From: a bacterium
GTDB lineage: Bacteria > Bacillota > Bacilli > Lactobacillales > Streptococcaceae
DNA length: 64,000 nt
NCBI GenBank assembly: GCA_905221195.1
Contig: CAJNCF010000009.1
Span: 1 to 64,000, forward strand
Direction: 5' to 3'
The notes below the pieces were generated by a model. That model searched no databases. It saw only the letters and a program-made list of their open reading frames with translations, and had not been told where the DNA came from. Made by a program: the position numbers and the translations under genes. This document shows, one piece after another, positions 9,390-20,562 of this stretch. How positions within the stretch are numbered: the first letter of the stretch is position 1; the number at the start of each line of letters is the position of its first letter.

Positions 9390-9563
9390 AACAAAAAACC
9401 GCCTAGATAATATCTAAACGGATGCTTGAAATAATCTAACAAGTTATAACTTTGCTAGTCCATTTAGATATTCATCTATATGGACCACAATCAAAAATCT
9501 TAGCCACATAGATACAAACAAATTGCTTGAACTGTTTGCATCCATGGTGACATGTCTACAAAC
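9390..9563 (-). promoter_or_regulatory. Candidate transcription attenuator of trpXYZ (alternative RNA hairpins plus terminator)
   Basis: Reading the minus strand, the segments are: a hairpin at 9563-9534; s3 ATCTATGTGG ending at 9504; s4 CCATATAGAT (9483-9474); s5 ATCTAAATGG (9469-9460); s6 CCGTTTAGAT (9421-9412); s7 ATCTAGGCGG (9408-9399) followed by six Ts. s6:s7 is an intrinsic terminator. s5 pairs with s6 over ten bases (antiterminator) and also with s4. s4 pairs with s3 with one G-U. So s3:s4 plus s5:s6 (read-through) excludes s4:s5 plus s6:s7 (stop). The T-box motif GGUGGNACCGCG is absent. The pairings are seen; the regulatory function is inferred. Confidence 0.72.
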
Positions 9564-9564
9564 A

Positions 9565-9624
9565 CTATCTAAAGTAGCTAAAGTAAAAGTTTTGATTCAT
9601 TGTTACAGCTTGTCTTTTATTCAT
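9565..9624 (-). CDS. Predicted leader peptide rich in Phe and Tyr
   Basis: A 19-residue reading frame, MNKRQAVTMNQNFYFSYFR, lies 33 bases after the -10 of the trpXYZ promoter and ends two bases before the first hairpin of the attenuator. Five of its last seven residues are aromatic (F13, Y14, F15, Y17, F18; positions 9571-9588). A second in-frame ATG at 9600 would give an 11-residue version. Neither start has a strong Shine-Dalgarno sequence. The position and codon bias are what a ribosome-stalling attenuation peptide would show. Translation is not proven. Confidence 0.6.
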   Translation of the reverse strand: MNKRQAVTMNQNFYFSYFR

Positions 9625-9656
9625 TTCTTTTTCTGCTTTCTTTTTTGATGTTTCCT

Positions 9657-9685
9657 ATCTTACCACCTTTTTCATCAGCTGTCAA
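9657..9685 (-). promoter_or_regulatory. Promoter of the trpXYZ leader
   Basis: TTGACA (9685-9680), 17-base spacer, TAAGAT (9662-9657) on the minus strand. Perfect -35. It lies 400 bases upstream of trpX, which is what reveals the long leader. Confidence 0.88.
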
Positions 9686-9805
9686 GAATATTTCAGAATT
9701 TTTTAAATTTTTTCGAAAATTCTTTCAGATCCCTTTCAAAACGAGTCCAACAAAAAAAGTTTTATAATTCCCATAAAAATTGACATGGAAATTATAAAAC
9801 CATTA

Positions 9806-10732
9806 TTAGTTTAATCCTTGTTTGTATCGTGCCAATTCGGCTTGATTAGCCCAAACATAGTGACCTGGACGGATTTCAACCATGGATGGCTTATCAGTCT
9901 CATAGTCGTGTTGACTTGGGTCGTAAACCTTCAAGATCTTCTTGCGTTCCAAGATTGGATCTGGAATTGGTACCGCTGAAAGCAAGGCCTGAGTATATGG
10001 GTGAATTGGATTGTTAAACAATTCTTCTGTTTCTGCAACCTCTACAATAACACCCTTATAAATAACTGCGATACGATCTGAAATAAAGCGAACGACCGAC
10101 AAGTCATGGGCGATAAAGAGATAGGTCAAACCGAGCTCTTTTTGGAATTTTTTAAGCAAGTTCAAGACTTGGGCACGAACAGAAACGTCCAAGGCTGAAA
10201 TTGGCTCATCCGCAATAACAAAGTCTGGTTGCATGACCAAAGCACGGGCAATACCGATACGTTGACGTTGACCACCTGAAAACTCATGAGGGTAACGAGT
10301 CAAATGCTCGGCAAGAAGACCCACTTCACGGATAATATTTTTAACTTTCTCTTTACGTTCTTCTTCATCCTTAAACAGACTGTGATTGTAAAGACCTTCA
10401 GAAATAATATAATCAACAGTCGCACGTTCATTCAAACTTGCCGCAGGGTCTTGAAAAATCATCTGGATACGACGAATCAATTCCGCGGCTTGTTCACGCG
10501 ATTTCTTACCATTGATCTTTTGACCTTCAAAAATGATATCTCCATTACTTGTATCATTAAGACCGATGATAGCACGACCAATAGTTGTTTTCCCACTTCC
10601 TGACTCACCTACAAGCGAGAAGGTTTCTCCCTTGTTGATAAAGAAGTTAGCATTTTTAACCGCGACAAACTTCTTACTTCCTTCACCGAAGGAAATTTCT
10701 AAATCTTTGATTTCTACTAATTTTTCAGACAT
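9806..10732 (-). CDS. amiF: Oligopeptide permease ATP-binding protein AmiF
   Basis: 308 residues, the second ATPase of the Ami oligopeptide importer. Walker [11 protein letters not shown]-loop MIFQDP, signature FSGGQRQR, Walker B FVIADEP and the OppF-type C-terminal extension ([17 protein letters not shown]) are present. The start at 10732 is supported by GGAGGAAGG just upstream; an in-frame ATG at 10801 lies inside amiE. Last gene of the ami operon, 10 bases after amiE. Confidence 0.96.
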   Translation of the reverse strand: MSEKLVEIKDLEISFGEGSKKFVAVKNANFFINKGETFSLVGESGSGKTTIGRAIIGLNDTSNGDIIFEGQKINGKKSREQAAELIRRIQMIFQDPAASLNERATVDYIISEGLYNHSLFKDEEERKEKVKNIIREVGLLAEHLTRYPHEFSGGQRQRIGIARALVMQPDFVIADEPISALDVSVRAQVLNLLKKFQKELGLTYLFIAHDLSVVRFISDRIAVIYKGVIVEVAETEELFNNPIHPYTQALLSAVPIPDPILERKKILKVYDPSQHDYETDKPSMVEIRPGHYVWANQAELARYKQGLN

Positions 10733-10742
10733 TTCCTTCCTC

Positions 10743-11810
10743 CTAGTCTGCCAGATGAGCAAATCCCATTTTATCACGGATCTTATCGTGAAGATTTGCA
10801 ATCACAGCTGGTTTTTCTACTTTTGGAGCATCCTCATGAAGAAGCCAAGTTTTAGCCCAATGCGTCTCTGATACTGAGAATTGAGGAGCTTTTTGTTCAA
10901 AGTCAATTTGCATTGCGTAGTCTGAACGCAAGGCAAAGGCATCCCCTTTCAGGTCAGTATAAAGTGACGGAGGTGTTCCTGGGATTGAGTAAAGTTCCCC
11001 TTTATCATCAGCAAGCTGAGGCAAGCTAGACAAGAGACTCCATGTATATGGATGGCGAGGGTCATAGAAGACTTCCTCAACAGTTCCATATTCAACGATT
11101 TCTCCTGCATACATAACCGCTACCTTATCCGCAATACTTGCTACCACACCAAGGTCGTGGGTAATAAAGATTGTTGTGAAATGGTACTCGTTTTGTAATG
11201 ATTTGAGCAAATCAATAATCTGTGCTTGGATAGTCACATCCAAGGCTGTCGTTGGCTCATCACAGATCAAGACATCAGGTCGGCAGGCAAGGGCAATAGC
11301 AATAACGATACGTTGACGCATTCCTCCAGAATATTGGAATGGGTATTCATCAAAACGTCTATCTGCGTCTGGAATCCCAACCTTATTCATGTAGTCAATG
11401 GCCAATTCTTTTGCTTCTTTAGCTGTTTTTCCTTGGTGTTTTACAATAACTTCTGTAATCTGACTACCAATGGTTTTAATTGGGTCCAAACTAGTCATTG
11501 GGTCCTGGAAGATAGTCGCAATCTTAGCACCACGAATTTGTTCCCAATCCTTATGAGAAGACAAGGCTGTCAAATCCTGACCACGATAGTCAATGCTACC
11601 TTGAGCAATACGACCATTTTCTTCAAGCATACCTGTGAAAGTCTTTGTCAAAACAGATTTACCTGATCCTGACTCACCTACCAAGGCCAACACTTCGCCT
11701 TCAACTAGTTCAAGGGAAACGCCGCGAATGGCTGTCAATACTTTGTCACGAACGTCAAATTCCACGACAATATCGCGAGCAGTCAAAATTACATTTTTTT
11801 CTTTTGTCAT
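10743..11810 (-). CDS. amiE: Oligopeptide permease ATP-binding protein AmiE
   Basis: 355 residues, the first ATPase of the Ami system. Walker [10 protein letters not shown] (about 40-48), Q-loop [12 protein letters not shown], signature YSGGMRQR, Walker [13 protein letters not shown] and the OppD-type [14 protein letters not shown] tail are present. It couples ATP hydrolysis to peptide import, including signalling peptides, and works with the AmiA/AliA/AliB binding proteins. Eight bases after amiD. Confidence 0.97.
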   Translation of the reverse strand: MTKEKNVILTARDIVVEFDVRDKVLTAIRGVSLELVEGEVLALVGESGSGKSVLTKTFTGMLEENGRIAQGSIDYRGQDLTALSSHKDWEQIRGAKIATIFQDPMTSLDPIKTIGSQITEVIVKHQGKTAKEAKELAIDYMNKVGIPDADRRFDEYPFQYSGGMRQRIVIAIALACRPDVLICDEPTTALDVTIQAQIIDLLKSLQNEYHFTTIFITHDLGVVASIADKVAVMYAGEIVEYGTVEEVFYDPRHPYTWSLLSSLPQLADDKGELYSIPGTPPSLYTDLKGDAFALRSDYAMQIDFEQKAPQFSVSETHWAKTWLLHEDAPKVEKPAVIANLHDKIRDKMGFAHLAD

Positions 11811-11818
11811 TTCTACTC

Positions 11819-12745
11819 CTATCTATGTGTACGTGGATCACTAGCATCCGCTAAGTTTTGACCAACTACGAAAAGGGACAAGGATACCAAGACAAGAGTT
11901 GTCAATGGAATCCAGAACAAGTAAGCATTGGTTGTCACGTTTTGTGAATAATCCGAAATCAAACGACCCAAACTTGGCACTGTAATCGGTAATCCCAAAC
12001 CGAAGAAAGATAAGAAGGCTTCGTACGAGATAAAACTTGGAAGCATCTGAGTCATCGTTGTCACAATAACAGATACCAATTGTGGCATGATATTTTTGGC
12101 AACAATCTTCAAGGTTGGGGTTCCCAAAGTACGTGATGCCAAGTTGTATTCCAAATCACGATAACGCAAGATTTGCACACGGATCATGAAGGCAATCCCG
12201 ATCCATGTTGTTACACTCATGGCAAAAATCAGATTCCAGAATCCAGCTCCGATTGAGTAAGTCAAGACAATGACAATCAAAAGAGATGGGATGTTTGAGA
12301 TGACGTTATAAACTTCCATCATGACACGGTCAACTGATTTTGAAATTCCCCAAATACCACCGACAAAGACACCGATAACCAAGTTAATCACTGTTGCAAT
12401 TACAGAAATGAGGATAGAGTTACGAGCTCCAAACCAGACACCGTCAAAGAGCGATTTCCCGTTACTGTCAGTACCGAACCAATGCTCAGCATTTGGCTTG
12501 ATATAACGAGCACTAAAGTCGTTTACCTTGCTGACATCATTAAAATCAAACTTAGAAAACATTGGGTAGATGAAACTCATTAAAATGATAGCTACCAAGA
12601 TTCCCAACATGACTACAGTTGATTTTTTCTTCATAAACTGTCTAAACACTGATCCCCAGTATGAATATGCTGGCGCATCAATGGCTTCAGAGGCAAAATC
12701 GTCACGTTTTACGAACTGAAATTTTTCTTTATCGATTGTAGACAT
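11819..12745 (-). CDS. amiD: Oligopeptide permease transmembrane protein AmiD
   Basis: 308 residues, OppC-type permease. A cytosolic N-terminus, one membrane helix ([17 protein letters not shown]), an OppC_N region with [24 protein letters not shown], then five more helices with the coupling motif [14 protein letters not shown]. The start overlaps the amiC stop by one base. Normal length for the family. Confidence 0.96.
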   Translation of the reverse strand: MSTIDKEKFQFVKRDDFASEAIDAPAYSYWGSVFRQFMKKKSTVVMLGILVAIILMSFIYPMFSKFDFNDVSKVNDFSARYIKPNAEHWFGTDSNGKSLFDGVWFGARNSILISVIATVINLVIGVFVGGIWGISKSVDRVMMEVYNVISNIPSLLIVIVLTYSIGAGFWNLIFAMSVTTWIGIAFMIRVQILRYRDLEYNLASRTLGTPTLKIVAKNIMPQLVSVIVTTMTQMLPSFISYEAFLSFFGLGLPITVPSLGRLISDYSQNVTTNAYLFWIPLTTLVLVSLSLFVVGQNLADASDPRTHR

Positions 12746-14241
12746 TATTTGCCTCCTTTCTCAGTCAATTTAATACGTGGGTCAATAATAGTCATCCAAA
12801 TATCTCCCAAAAGAAGTGAGAAGATAGAAATACATGTAAAGATGAAGACAAGACCTACGACCATAGAGTTGTTAGATGCTTTTACAGAGTCAATCAACAT
12901 TTTACCCATACCTGGGAAGGCGAAGACTGTTTCAGTAAGAGTTGCACCACCGATAACCCCGATAACAGCACCAGGAATTCCTGAAACCAGTGGAACCATG
13001 GCATTTTTAAAGATGTGTTTGTTTGAAATTTCTTTTTCAGACAAACCTTTTGCACGAGCAAAACGTACAAAGTCTTGTGATTGCAAGTCAATCATATAAC
13101 GACGAATCCAAATAGCTGTACCAGGAGCCCCCAATAAACCAAGGATAACTGCTGGTAAAACATATGAACGCCAATCACCAGCACCCAAGATAGGGAATGA
13201 ATCTGGCAAGCCGATTGAAGAACCAGCCAAACGAACGATATAAACCAAGGCAATTGTTGGAAGAGCCATCAAGAAGGTCAGAGCCCCTGTTGAAAAGCTA
13301 TCAATCCAAGTGTTCTTGAAGCGAGCCATAGCTGAACCAAGTGGCACGGCAATCGCATAAGAAATCACCAAACCAATCAATCCAACGACAGCAGAGCTGG
13401 CAATCATAGAAGGATATTGGTAGTTACTTTCAGTAGCTGTATAAGGATCATCTTTCCCGTAGTTAGCTACTTCACGAGAATCAGCCTGACTAGGTGATTT
13501 GTAGGTTCTTGAGTAAATATTTACAGAAGAAGTTTTCTTACCTGTTGGGAACTGAACTTGACTCGTTTTTGTTTGCCCTTGTCCCTGAGTAATAACCTGT
13601 AAAACAGGACTATTAGCATAGGTTGGATAAGAGTCACCTAAATTAATGTTCACAAAGTTTTGATGCACAAATGGGAACTGACTGTTGAAGTACAAGAGAT
13701 ATTTGTGTTTAGTACCTGAACCGACCAAGGACCATCCGATAGCTGGATCATTTTCAAAACGAAGATAACGTTTCAAGTCTGGATTCTCAGGGTCTTGAAT
13801 TTTATTTGTATGGTCAATGTCAATCAAGTTAGCATAGAATTTGAAAACACGTTCAAAAATTGGGATTTCACGAGTAGCGTAGAATTGACCACTTTCAGTA
13901 AATTCTCCCAAGGTCCAACCATGACCGATTTGTTTGATGTATTTTTCATAGATAGCCTTGTTGGTGTCATTAGCTTCAACTGTTACAGAAGAATCTATCT
14001 GGCTAGCTTTTTCTTGCAACTCTTTGGTATCGTAGTACTCGATATAGCCCATACGCTCATAAACGGTATTTTCATAGTTATCACGTTTATCAGCCGTTGT
14101 CGCAATCTTGTTATAGTTGGTATCCTGTTTGAAAATCAATTTTCGAGGAACCATTGTATAGATAATCGTGTAAGTCAAGGTAGTTACTAAGAAGATAGAA
14201 ACCAATGACCGCAAAACACGCATAAAAATATATTTTTTCAT
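12745..14241 (-). CDS. amiC: Oligopeptide permease transmembrane protein AmiC
   Basis: 498 residues, OppB-type permease. The first helix ([20 protein letters not shown]) is followed by an unusually long extracellular stretch (about residues 35-275), then five helices with the coupling region [20 protein letters not shown]. The large outer loop is a known trait of streptococcal AmiC and explains the length beyond the usual 310-residue OppB. Confidence 0.96.
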   Translation of the reverse strand: MKKYIFMRVLRSLVSIFLVTTLTYTIIYTMVPRKLIFKQDTNYNKIATTADKRDNYENTVYERMGYIEYYDTKELQEKASQIDSSVTVEANDTNKAIYEKYIKQIGHGWTLGEFTESGQFYATREIPIFERVFKFYANLIDIDHTNKIQDPENPDLKRYLRFENDPAIGWSLVGSGTKHKYLLYFNSQFPFVHQNFVNINLGDSYPTYANSPVLQVITQGQGQTKTSQVQFPTGKKTSSVNIYSRTYKSPSQADSREVANYGKDDPYTATESNYQYPSMIASSAVVGLIGLVISYAIAVPLGSAMARFKNTWIDSFSTGALTFLMALPTIALVYIVRLAGSSIGLPDSFPILGAGDWRSYVLPAVILGLLGAPGTAIWIRRYMIDLQSQDFVRFARAKGLSEKEISNKHIFKNAMVPLVSGIPGAVIGVIGGATLTETVFAFPGMGKMLIDSVKASNNSMVVGLVFIFTCISIFSLLLGDIWMTIIDPRIKLTEKGGK

Positions 14242-14265
14242 ATCATTTCCTTTAAAAATCCCAAA

Positions 14266-14295
14266 AGAACCTTCTCCTCATGGAGAGAAAGTTCT
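14266..14295 (-). terminator. Hairpin between amiA and amiC (partial terminator or mRNA stabiliser)
   Basis: AGAAC at 14266-14270 pairs with GTTCT at 14291-14295, with an inner CTTCTCC/GGAGAGA stem around a four-base loop. On the minus strand it is followed by TTTTGGGATTTTT. Such a hairpin would let amiA be expressed in excess of amiCDEF; that is inference. Confidence 0.6.
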
Positions 14296-14307
14296 ATTGA
14301 AAATTAT

Positions 14308-16296
14308 TTACTTCACATGACTTGCCAATTCTTTTTGAGCTTTCTCGTTTGACTCAGTCTTTTCTTTCAACCATTTTTCACGAGCTTTTTCATACTCTTC
14401 TTTGGTGATTGCTTTTTCACCAACTTGAGTATACTTCAAGTATCCTGCATTTTCACCTTTAAGGCCAGCTACAGAATATGAAGAGCTAAATGGTAAAACC
14501 TTTGAAACAAATGAAACGGCTGTTTCTTTAGGAGTAGCCATTACTGGAATTGTCAAAGCATTATCAGTCAACCAAGCTTGTGCTACTGCGTATTTTTCAT
14601 AACGTTTTTGAACATCTTGGTTTTCGCTGTTTGCGTCATCAAGTAATTTTCCATACTCAGCCAAACCAAGTTTACTTACTACTGATGCATCCGTTTTTTG
14701 GTCAATACCAAGGTAAAGGCGAGTGTTTCCTCCCTTGATGACAAACTGATCCAAGAAAGTAGACGGATCTTGATAGTCAGGGGTCCATCCTATCAAAGTA
14801 TGGATATCCCAGTCTTGCTCTTTAGCTGTTGGAGCACTAAATGAAATTGGTAAAGCTTCTGCTTGAGTCATTTGTTGCAAGTCTACAACAACATTATCTG
14901 AACCCAATACTTTTTCAATTGATTGCTTCAATGATTGAACACGGTTTACAACCGCTGTTGATTCTTGAATAACCAAGGCATCTAAGTGGATTGGGAATTC
15001 AACACCTTCAGCTTGTAGACTTGATTTAGCTTTAGCAAATACCTCTTTAGCTTTTTCTTCATTATAAAGCCCATTTTGAGAATCAGCTAGAGAAACCTTA
15101 GCCCAAGTAGAAGAATTTGTCTTAGCCAAGCTATCTTGTACCAATTCACCAAATGTTTTCTTACCAACTTGAAGATTATATGGTGCAAATGTATTACGGA
15201 TGGCTACTGCAGCACCATCAGTACCATTTGTTTGAGCTGAATAAGAATTACGATCTACCGCAAAGTTCAGGGCTTGACGGAACTCCTTGTTCAACAAGGC
15301 TTTTTGAGTAGAGGTCTTTTGTGCTTCACTTGTCTTAGCAGTGTGGTTATAAGTTGTACGGCCATAGTTCAAGCTGACAGTCGCAACACCCGCACCTGGT
15401 TCGTTAAAGTAAATGTTATCTTTGAAGTCAGCTGCATATTTTTCATATGTTGAACTTGTAGGGAAGATACGAGCTTTGCTATATTGACCATCAGCAAAAC
15501 CTTTAGCAATCACATCTTGATCCTTACCATCCCAGAAAGTGAACTTAACATTCTCAATTTTTACATTTTCTTTATCCCAGTAAGCGTCATTTTTAGCCAT
15601 CTCGATAGATGATTTCGGAGTTACAGCTTTCAAAACAAATGGACCATTATAGAGAATAGAGTTAGCATCTGTTGGAGCCCCAAATCCTTCACCTTTTGAA
15701 GCTAAAAACTCTTCATTAACTGGCATCATGACACCGCTAGTTGTCTTATCATTCCAGAAAGTTTCTGGTTGATTCAAGGTATATTCTAAAGTTTGATCAT
15801 CAAGTGCTTTTACACCAACCGTTGAAAAGTCTTTTGTTTCACCCTTGATATATGCATCCAATCCCTTGATAGAAGAGCTAACGATTGAAAGTCCTTTTGA
15901 TTTTCCATCTACAGCATGTTTCAAACCAGTAACGAAGTCTTTAGCAGTTACAGGAGCATATTCTTCTCCCTCTGCTGTCACCCATTTAGCATCCTGACGG
16001 ATTTTATAGGTATACGTCAAACCATCTTTTGAAACTGTCCATGATTCGGCAATAGAAGGAACTAGATTACCATATTTATCATTAGCTAATAAACCATCTA
16101 CAGCATTTGTTGTAATAAATGATGTAGAATCAATATTGCTAACAATATAATCCAAGGTTTCTGGATCTATTTGATAAACATATTGGTAATCTTTTGCTAA
16201 TTTCGCATTATTTGAACTAGTGTTTGAACACGCAGCTAGAACTCCTGACACTAATAAGGTAGCTCCCGCTACAGCAAGCACTTGACTTTTTTTCAT
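14308..16296 (-). CDS. amiA: Oligopeptide-binding lipoprotein AmiA
   Basis: 662 residues, SBP_bac_5 family. Signal peptide with lipobox VLAAC near residue 22, so it is tethered to the membrane outside. Family features: LDYIVSNIDSTSFITTNAVDGLL, KDGLTYTYKIRQDAKW, and the C-terminal EKAREKWLKEK helix. It delivers peptides to AmiCDEF. First gene of the operon with its own promoter at 16333-16361. A second binding protein of this family lies at 43435-45399. Confidence 0.94.
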   Translation of the reverse strand: MKKSQVLAVAGATLLVSGVLAACSNTSSNNAKLAKDYQYVYQIDPETLDYIVSNIDSTSFITTNAVDGLLANDKYGNLVPSIAESWTVSKDGLTYTYKIRQDAKWVTAEGEEYAPVTAKDFVTGLKHAVDGKSKGLSIVSSSIKGLDAYIKGETKDFSTVGVKALDDQTLEYTLNQPETFWNDKTTSGVMMPVNEEFLASKGEGFGAPTDANSILYNGPFVLKAVTPKSSIEMAKNDAYWDKENVKIENVKFTFWDGKDQDVIAKGFADGQYSKARIFPTSSTYEKYAADFKDNIYFNEPGAGVATVSLNYGRTTYNHTAKTSEAQKTSTQKALLNKEFRQALNFAVDRNSYSAQTNGTDGAAVAIRNTFAPYNLQVGKKTFGELVQDSLAKTNSSTWAKVSLADSQNGLYNEEKAKEVFAKAKSSLQAEGVEFPIHLDALVIQESTAVVNRVQSLKQSIEKVLGSDNVVVDLQQMTQAEALPISFSAPTAKEQDWDIHTLIGWTPDYQDPSTFLDQFVIKGGNTRLYLGIDQKTDASVVSKLGLAEYGKLLDDANSENQDVQKRYEKYAVAQAWLTDNALTIPVMATPKETAVSFVSKVLPFSSSYSVAGLKGENAGYLKYTQVGEKAITKEEYEKAREKWLKEKTESNEKAQKELASHVK

Positions 16297-16332
16297 TTCT
16301 TTACTCCTCTTATAAAATATAGGTCGTTATCA

Positions 16333-16361
16333 ATTATATCATAGATTTCAAGAAAAGTAAA
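16333..16361 (-). promoter_or_regulatory. Promoter of the ami operon
   Basis: TTTACT (16361-16356), 17 bases, TATAAT (16338-16333) with an upstream TGA giving an extended -10. It lies 37 bases from the amiA start. Confidence 0.8.
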
Positions 16362-16412
16362 CGAATTTTCAGAATATTTAGGCTTATTCATACAAAAAAT
16401 CTGAAAAAACTA

Positions 16413-16441
16413 TTGACTGAGAATGATTTTCAAGGTATAAT
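16413..16441 (+). promoter_or_regulatory. Promoter of tRNA-Cys
   Basis: TTGACT (16413-16418), 17-base spacer, TATAAT (16436-16441). It ends 12 bases before the mature tRNA, a strong stable-RNA promoter. Confidence 0.9.
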
Positions 16442-16453
16442 AATAAACGTTAA

Positions 16454-16524
16454 GGCGGTATAGCCAAGTGGTAAGGCACGGCTCTGCAAAAGCTTGATCG
16501 TCGGTTCAAATCCGTCTACCGCCT
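16454..16524 (+). tRNA. tRNA-Cys (GCA)
   Basis: 71 bases folding into a cloverleaf: acceptor GGCGGTA pairs with TACCGCC, the anticodon loop CTCTGCAAAAG has anticodon GCA, and the T-arm is GGTTCAAATCC. Discriminator T follows; CCA is not encoded. Confidence 0.96.
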
Positions 16525-16560
16525 TCTATAACTTGATTTATCAGGTTTCAAATAAATAGA

Positions 16561-16590
16561 AAGCCCAGCTTGGAGGGCTTTTTTATTTTT
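16561..16590 (+). terminator. Terminator after tRNA-Cys
   Basis: AAGCCC (16561-16566) pairs with GGGCTT (16575-16580), followed by a long T-rich run. Confidence 0.85.
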
Positions 16591-16682
16591 TCTTCGGATA
16601 AATACGGATAGATTTAGAAAAGTTTTGGGGCGAATTTGGGGCTGAGTTTTTCGAGGATACTATTCCCTTTTAAAATCAACTG

Positions 16683-16714
16683 AAAAAAGCTTTGTCACGC
16701 ATGATGACAAAAGC
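16683..16714 (-). terminator. Terminator of hlyX
   Basis: On the minus strand GCTTTTGTCA pairs with TGACAAAGC around a seven-base loop and is followed by six Ts, directly after the hlyX stop. Confidence 0.82.
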
Positions 16715-16721
16715 CTCTAGT

Positions 16722-18053
16722 TTACTCTGTTTCTTCTTCTATTTCAACTTCTGTGATTTGGACTTTTACTTTGGTAACACGTCCATTTTTCACTTTATCA
16801 TTGGTTAAGATAAGCTGTTTGTTTTGACTGACCAATTCATAGCTAAGTTTTTCAGTCGTTGGAATGGTCCCCACTCCTGTCAAATAATAACCAGCGATGG
16901 TATCAACGTCATCACTTTCCAGTTCAACATCAAAGTAATCATTGAAATCATTAAGATTCATGGTACCTTGAACAATATAGGTATCTTCTCCGATTTGATG
17001 GACTTCTATTTCAGCCTTATCTGTTTCGTCATCGATTTCCCCAACGATTTCCTCTAAGAGGTCTTCTAAGGTCACCAAACCAGCCATCCCACCGTATTCA
17101 TCTAGCAAAATTGCCATTTGTCTTTGGGTATTGCGCAATTCTTTTAACAAGTCATCCACAAAAATAGTTTCAGGAACAAAAAGTGGATCTTGTAAAATTC
17201 TCTTCCATACAATGTTATCAAAACCGTCTACAAAGGCTGCCTTAAGAAGACTCTTGGTATGAATGATTCCAATCACATTGTCCTTATCCCCATCATAAAC
17301 TGGTATACGGGAAAAGTTTTGTTTTAAAATGCTTTGGATAATGGTTTGACTATCATCCTGAATATCCACCATAAAGGCATCCGTTCGAGGAACCATGACT
17401 TCTCTGGCCATCAATTCGTCCAATGAAAAAATCCCCTGTAACATCTCAATTTCGTCAGCATCAAGTGTTTCTTCACTATTTGTCAGCATGTACTCAATTT
17501 CATCACGGGTCATTTTTTCGTCAGCATCGTCAAAGGTCATAGGAGTCAAGTGACTCAAGAGATTGGTAGATGCAGACAAGAGCCAGACAAAAGGACTAAC
17601 GAGTTTCCCAAGCCCAATGATAACTGGCGCTGTACGAATCGCCAAGGCATCCTTTAGATTAAGAGCGATTCTCTTAGGATACAATTCCCCAAAAACGATG
17701 GAAATATAAGTCAAAAATGCTAAAGATAGAAAACTTGCTACGGCATAAGCTGTTTCGCCATTTCCAAGCCAAGATGCAATTTCTCGTCCCAGAGTTTCTG
17801 CCAAACTCGCCCCTGACAAAATCGTAATCAGGGTAATCCCTACTTGAATGGTTGATAAAAAATGGTTAGGATTTTCTAGTACCTTCAGCAAACGGATATA
17901 GCGTCTATCTCCTTCTTCTGCCTTTTGTTCAACTCGCGCACGGTTAAGTGAAACCATGGCCATTTCTGTGGCTGAGAAAAAGGCATTTAATACCGTCAAA
18001 ATAAACAATAAAACAAATTGTAGCAACAAATTCTGACTACTTGGGTCTTCCAT
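16722..18053 (-). CDS. hlyX: HlyC/CorC family transporter (DUF21-CBS-CorC)
   Basis: 443 residues. An N-terminal CNNM/DUF21 membrane domain (about 1-195, four helices with LNAFFSATEMAMVSLNRARV and FGELYPKRIALN), two CBS motifs (about 205-330; MVPRTDAFMVDIQ and LLDEYGGMAGLVT) and a CorC/HlyC C-terminal domain. Family members act in Mg2+ and other cation efflux; the older haemolysin name is historical. A candidate extended -10 (TATAAT at 18086-18091, minus) lies upstream. Single-gene unit with its own terminator. Confidence 0.92.
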   Translation of the reverse strand: MEDPSSQNLLLQFVLLFILTVLNAFFSATEMAMVSLNRARVEQKAEEGDRRYIRLLKVLENPNHFLSTIQVGITLITILSGASLAETLGREIASWLGNGETAYAVASFLSLAFLTYISIVFGELYPKRIALNLKDALAIRTAPVIIGLGKLVSPFVWLLSASTNLLSHLTPMTFDDADEKMTRDEIEYMLTNSEETLDADEIEMLQGIFSLDELMAREVMVPRTDAFMVDIQDDSQTIIQSILKQNFSRIPVYDGDKDNVIGIIHTKSLLKAAFVDGFDNIVWKRILQDPLFVPETIFVDDLLKELRNTQRQMAILLDEYGGMAGLVTLEDLLEEIVGEIDDETDKAEIEVHQIGEDTYIVQGTMNLNDFNDYFDVELESDDVDTIAGYYLTGVGTIPTTEKLSYELVSQNKQLILTNDKVKNGRVTKVKVQITEVEIEEETE

Positions 18054-18158
18054 AGTTCTTCTCCTAAAATAGTATCTTACCCTCTATTATATCACAAAAT
18101 GTAGTCCAGTACATATTATTTTTTATCAGTGTCTATTCTAGTCCTACTTAAATGGTCC

Positions 18159-18196
18159 AAAAAAGAACTCCTACATCCACAAGTGACGTAGGAGTT
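18159..18196 (-). terminator. Terminator of the murA-epuA-endA operon
   Basis: Nine-base-pair stem AACTCCTAC (18166-18174) with GTAGGAGTT (18188-18196). The T-run follows on the minus strand, just after endA. Confidence 0.9.
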
Positions 18197-18212
18197 TATC
18201 TTATCTTTTCTT

Positions 18213-19256
<1,044 letters not shown>

Positions 19257-19264
<8 letters not shown>

Positions 19265-20540
19265 CTTCATCACTTGCCTCAATCCGCTGAATCTTAGCAC
19301 CCAGCTGCGCTAACTTATCATGGAATCGGTAGTAACCTCTATCCAAGTGAACCAATTTACCAACCACAGTTTTTCCTTGTGCTACCAAACCTGTCAAAAT
19401 CAAGGCTGCGCTGGCACGAAGGTCAGTTGAAAGAACTTCTGCTCCCTGCAAAGGCTGTCCACCAACAATACGAGCTGTGTCACGGATAATTTCAGAGTGC
19501 AAGCCCATGCGGCGCATTTCTTCTAAATGTTGGAAACGATTTTCGAAAACTGTCTCCACCATAGTTGATTCGCCTTTTGCGACGGTCATCAAGGCTGTAA
19601 ATTGAGCCTGCATATCTGTTGGAAATCCTGGATGGGGCAAGGTTTTCACATGGACAGCTTTTAGATTTTCTAGTTGAGAGCGAACTCGAATTCCTTCGGT
19701 CTCCTCCGTCACTTCCACTCCCATTTCAAGCAATTTGGCAATCAAGGGACGGTTGTGCTCCCAAACAGCATCTTTAATCAAGACATCACCACCAGTCATG
19801 GCAGCAGCCACCATAAAGGTTCCAGCTTCGATACGGTCTTGGACCACATTGTGAGTCGTACCGTGAAGTTTCTCCACACCAGTAATGGTAATGGTCTCTG
19901 TACCAGCACCTTTGACTTTAGCTCCCATTTCATTTAAGAGAATGGCTAGGTCCACAATCTCAGGCTCACGCGCAGCATTTTCAATCACTGTCACCCCATC
20001 AGCTAGAGTCGCCGCCATCATCAAGTTCTGCGTAGCACCAACACTTGGGAAGTCCATGTAGATATGAGCTCCATGTAAGCGATCAGCCTTGGCTTCGATG
20101 TAACCAGCTGTCTGACTAATCTTAGCACCCATAGCTTCTAGACCTTTCAAATGAAGATCAATAGGACGGCTACCAATCGTACAACCACCTGGCATGGATA
20201 CCTTAGCATGACCTACACGGGCAAGAATTGGCCCCAAGACAACGATGGATGCGCGCATCTTGCTGACATACTTGTAGGGAGCTTCCTCAGTGATATCGCC
20301 AGTCGCATCCACCTCGACAAGATGGGCTTCTTCATCAAAATCCACCTTGGCATTCAATCCACGAACCACCTGATTCATAGTGAAAACGTCTGACAAGATA
20401 GGAACATTCTGCAAGACAGTCTTTCCTTCACTAGCTAGAATAGTCGCTGCCAATAAGGGCAAGACTGCATTCTTTGCCCCTTCAATCATAACACTTCCTA
20501 CCAGACGATTATCGCCACCTTGAACCACAATTTTTTCCAT
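19257..20540 (-). CDS. murA: UDP-N-acetylglucosamine 1-carboxyvinyltransferase
   Basis: 427 residues. It transfers enolpyruvate from PEP to UDP-GlcNAc, the first committed step of peptidoglycan synthesis. The fosfomycin-target cysteine is present ([13 protein letters not shown]120), as are the N-terminal [12 protein letters not shown] motif and RHFP-equivalent region HPGFPTDMQ. Streptococci carry two MurA paralogues; which one this is was not determined from sequence, but the epuA-endA context matches the pneumococcal murA1 locus. Confidence 0.96.
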
Positions 20541-20562
20541 ACTTATTTCCTTTACATTGATT

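Noticed and set aside
9390..9685. T-box riboswitch upstream of trpX
   Set aside because: Amino-acid transporters are often T-box controlled, but neither the T-box sequence GGUGGNACCGCG nor an AGUA/specifier arrangement is visible; alternative helices and a leader peptide fit better.
13795..14190. 131-residue open frame on the plus strand
   Set aside because: Antisense to the amiC outer-loop coding region; a shadow of AT-rich codons.
16525..16680. Prophage attachment or integrase remnant downstream of tRNA-Cys
   Set aside because: tRNA 3' ends are common attachment sites, and the GGGGCGAATTTGGGGC stretch drew attention, but I see no repeat of the tRNA end and no recognisable integrase fragment.
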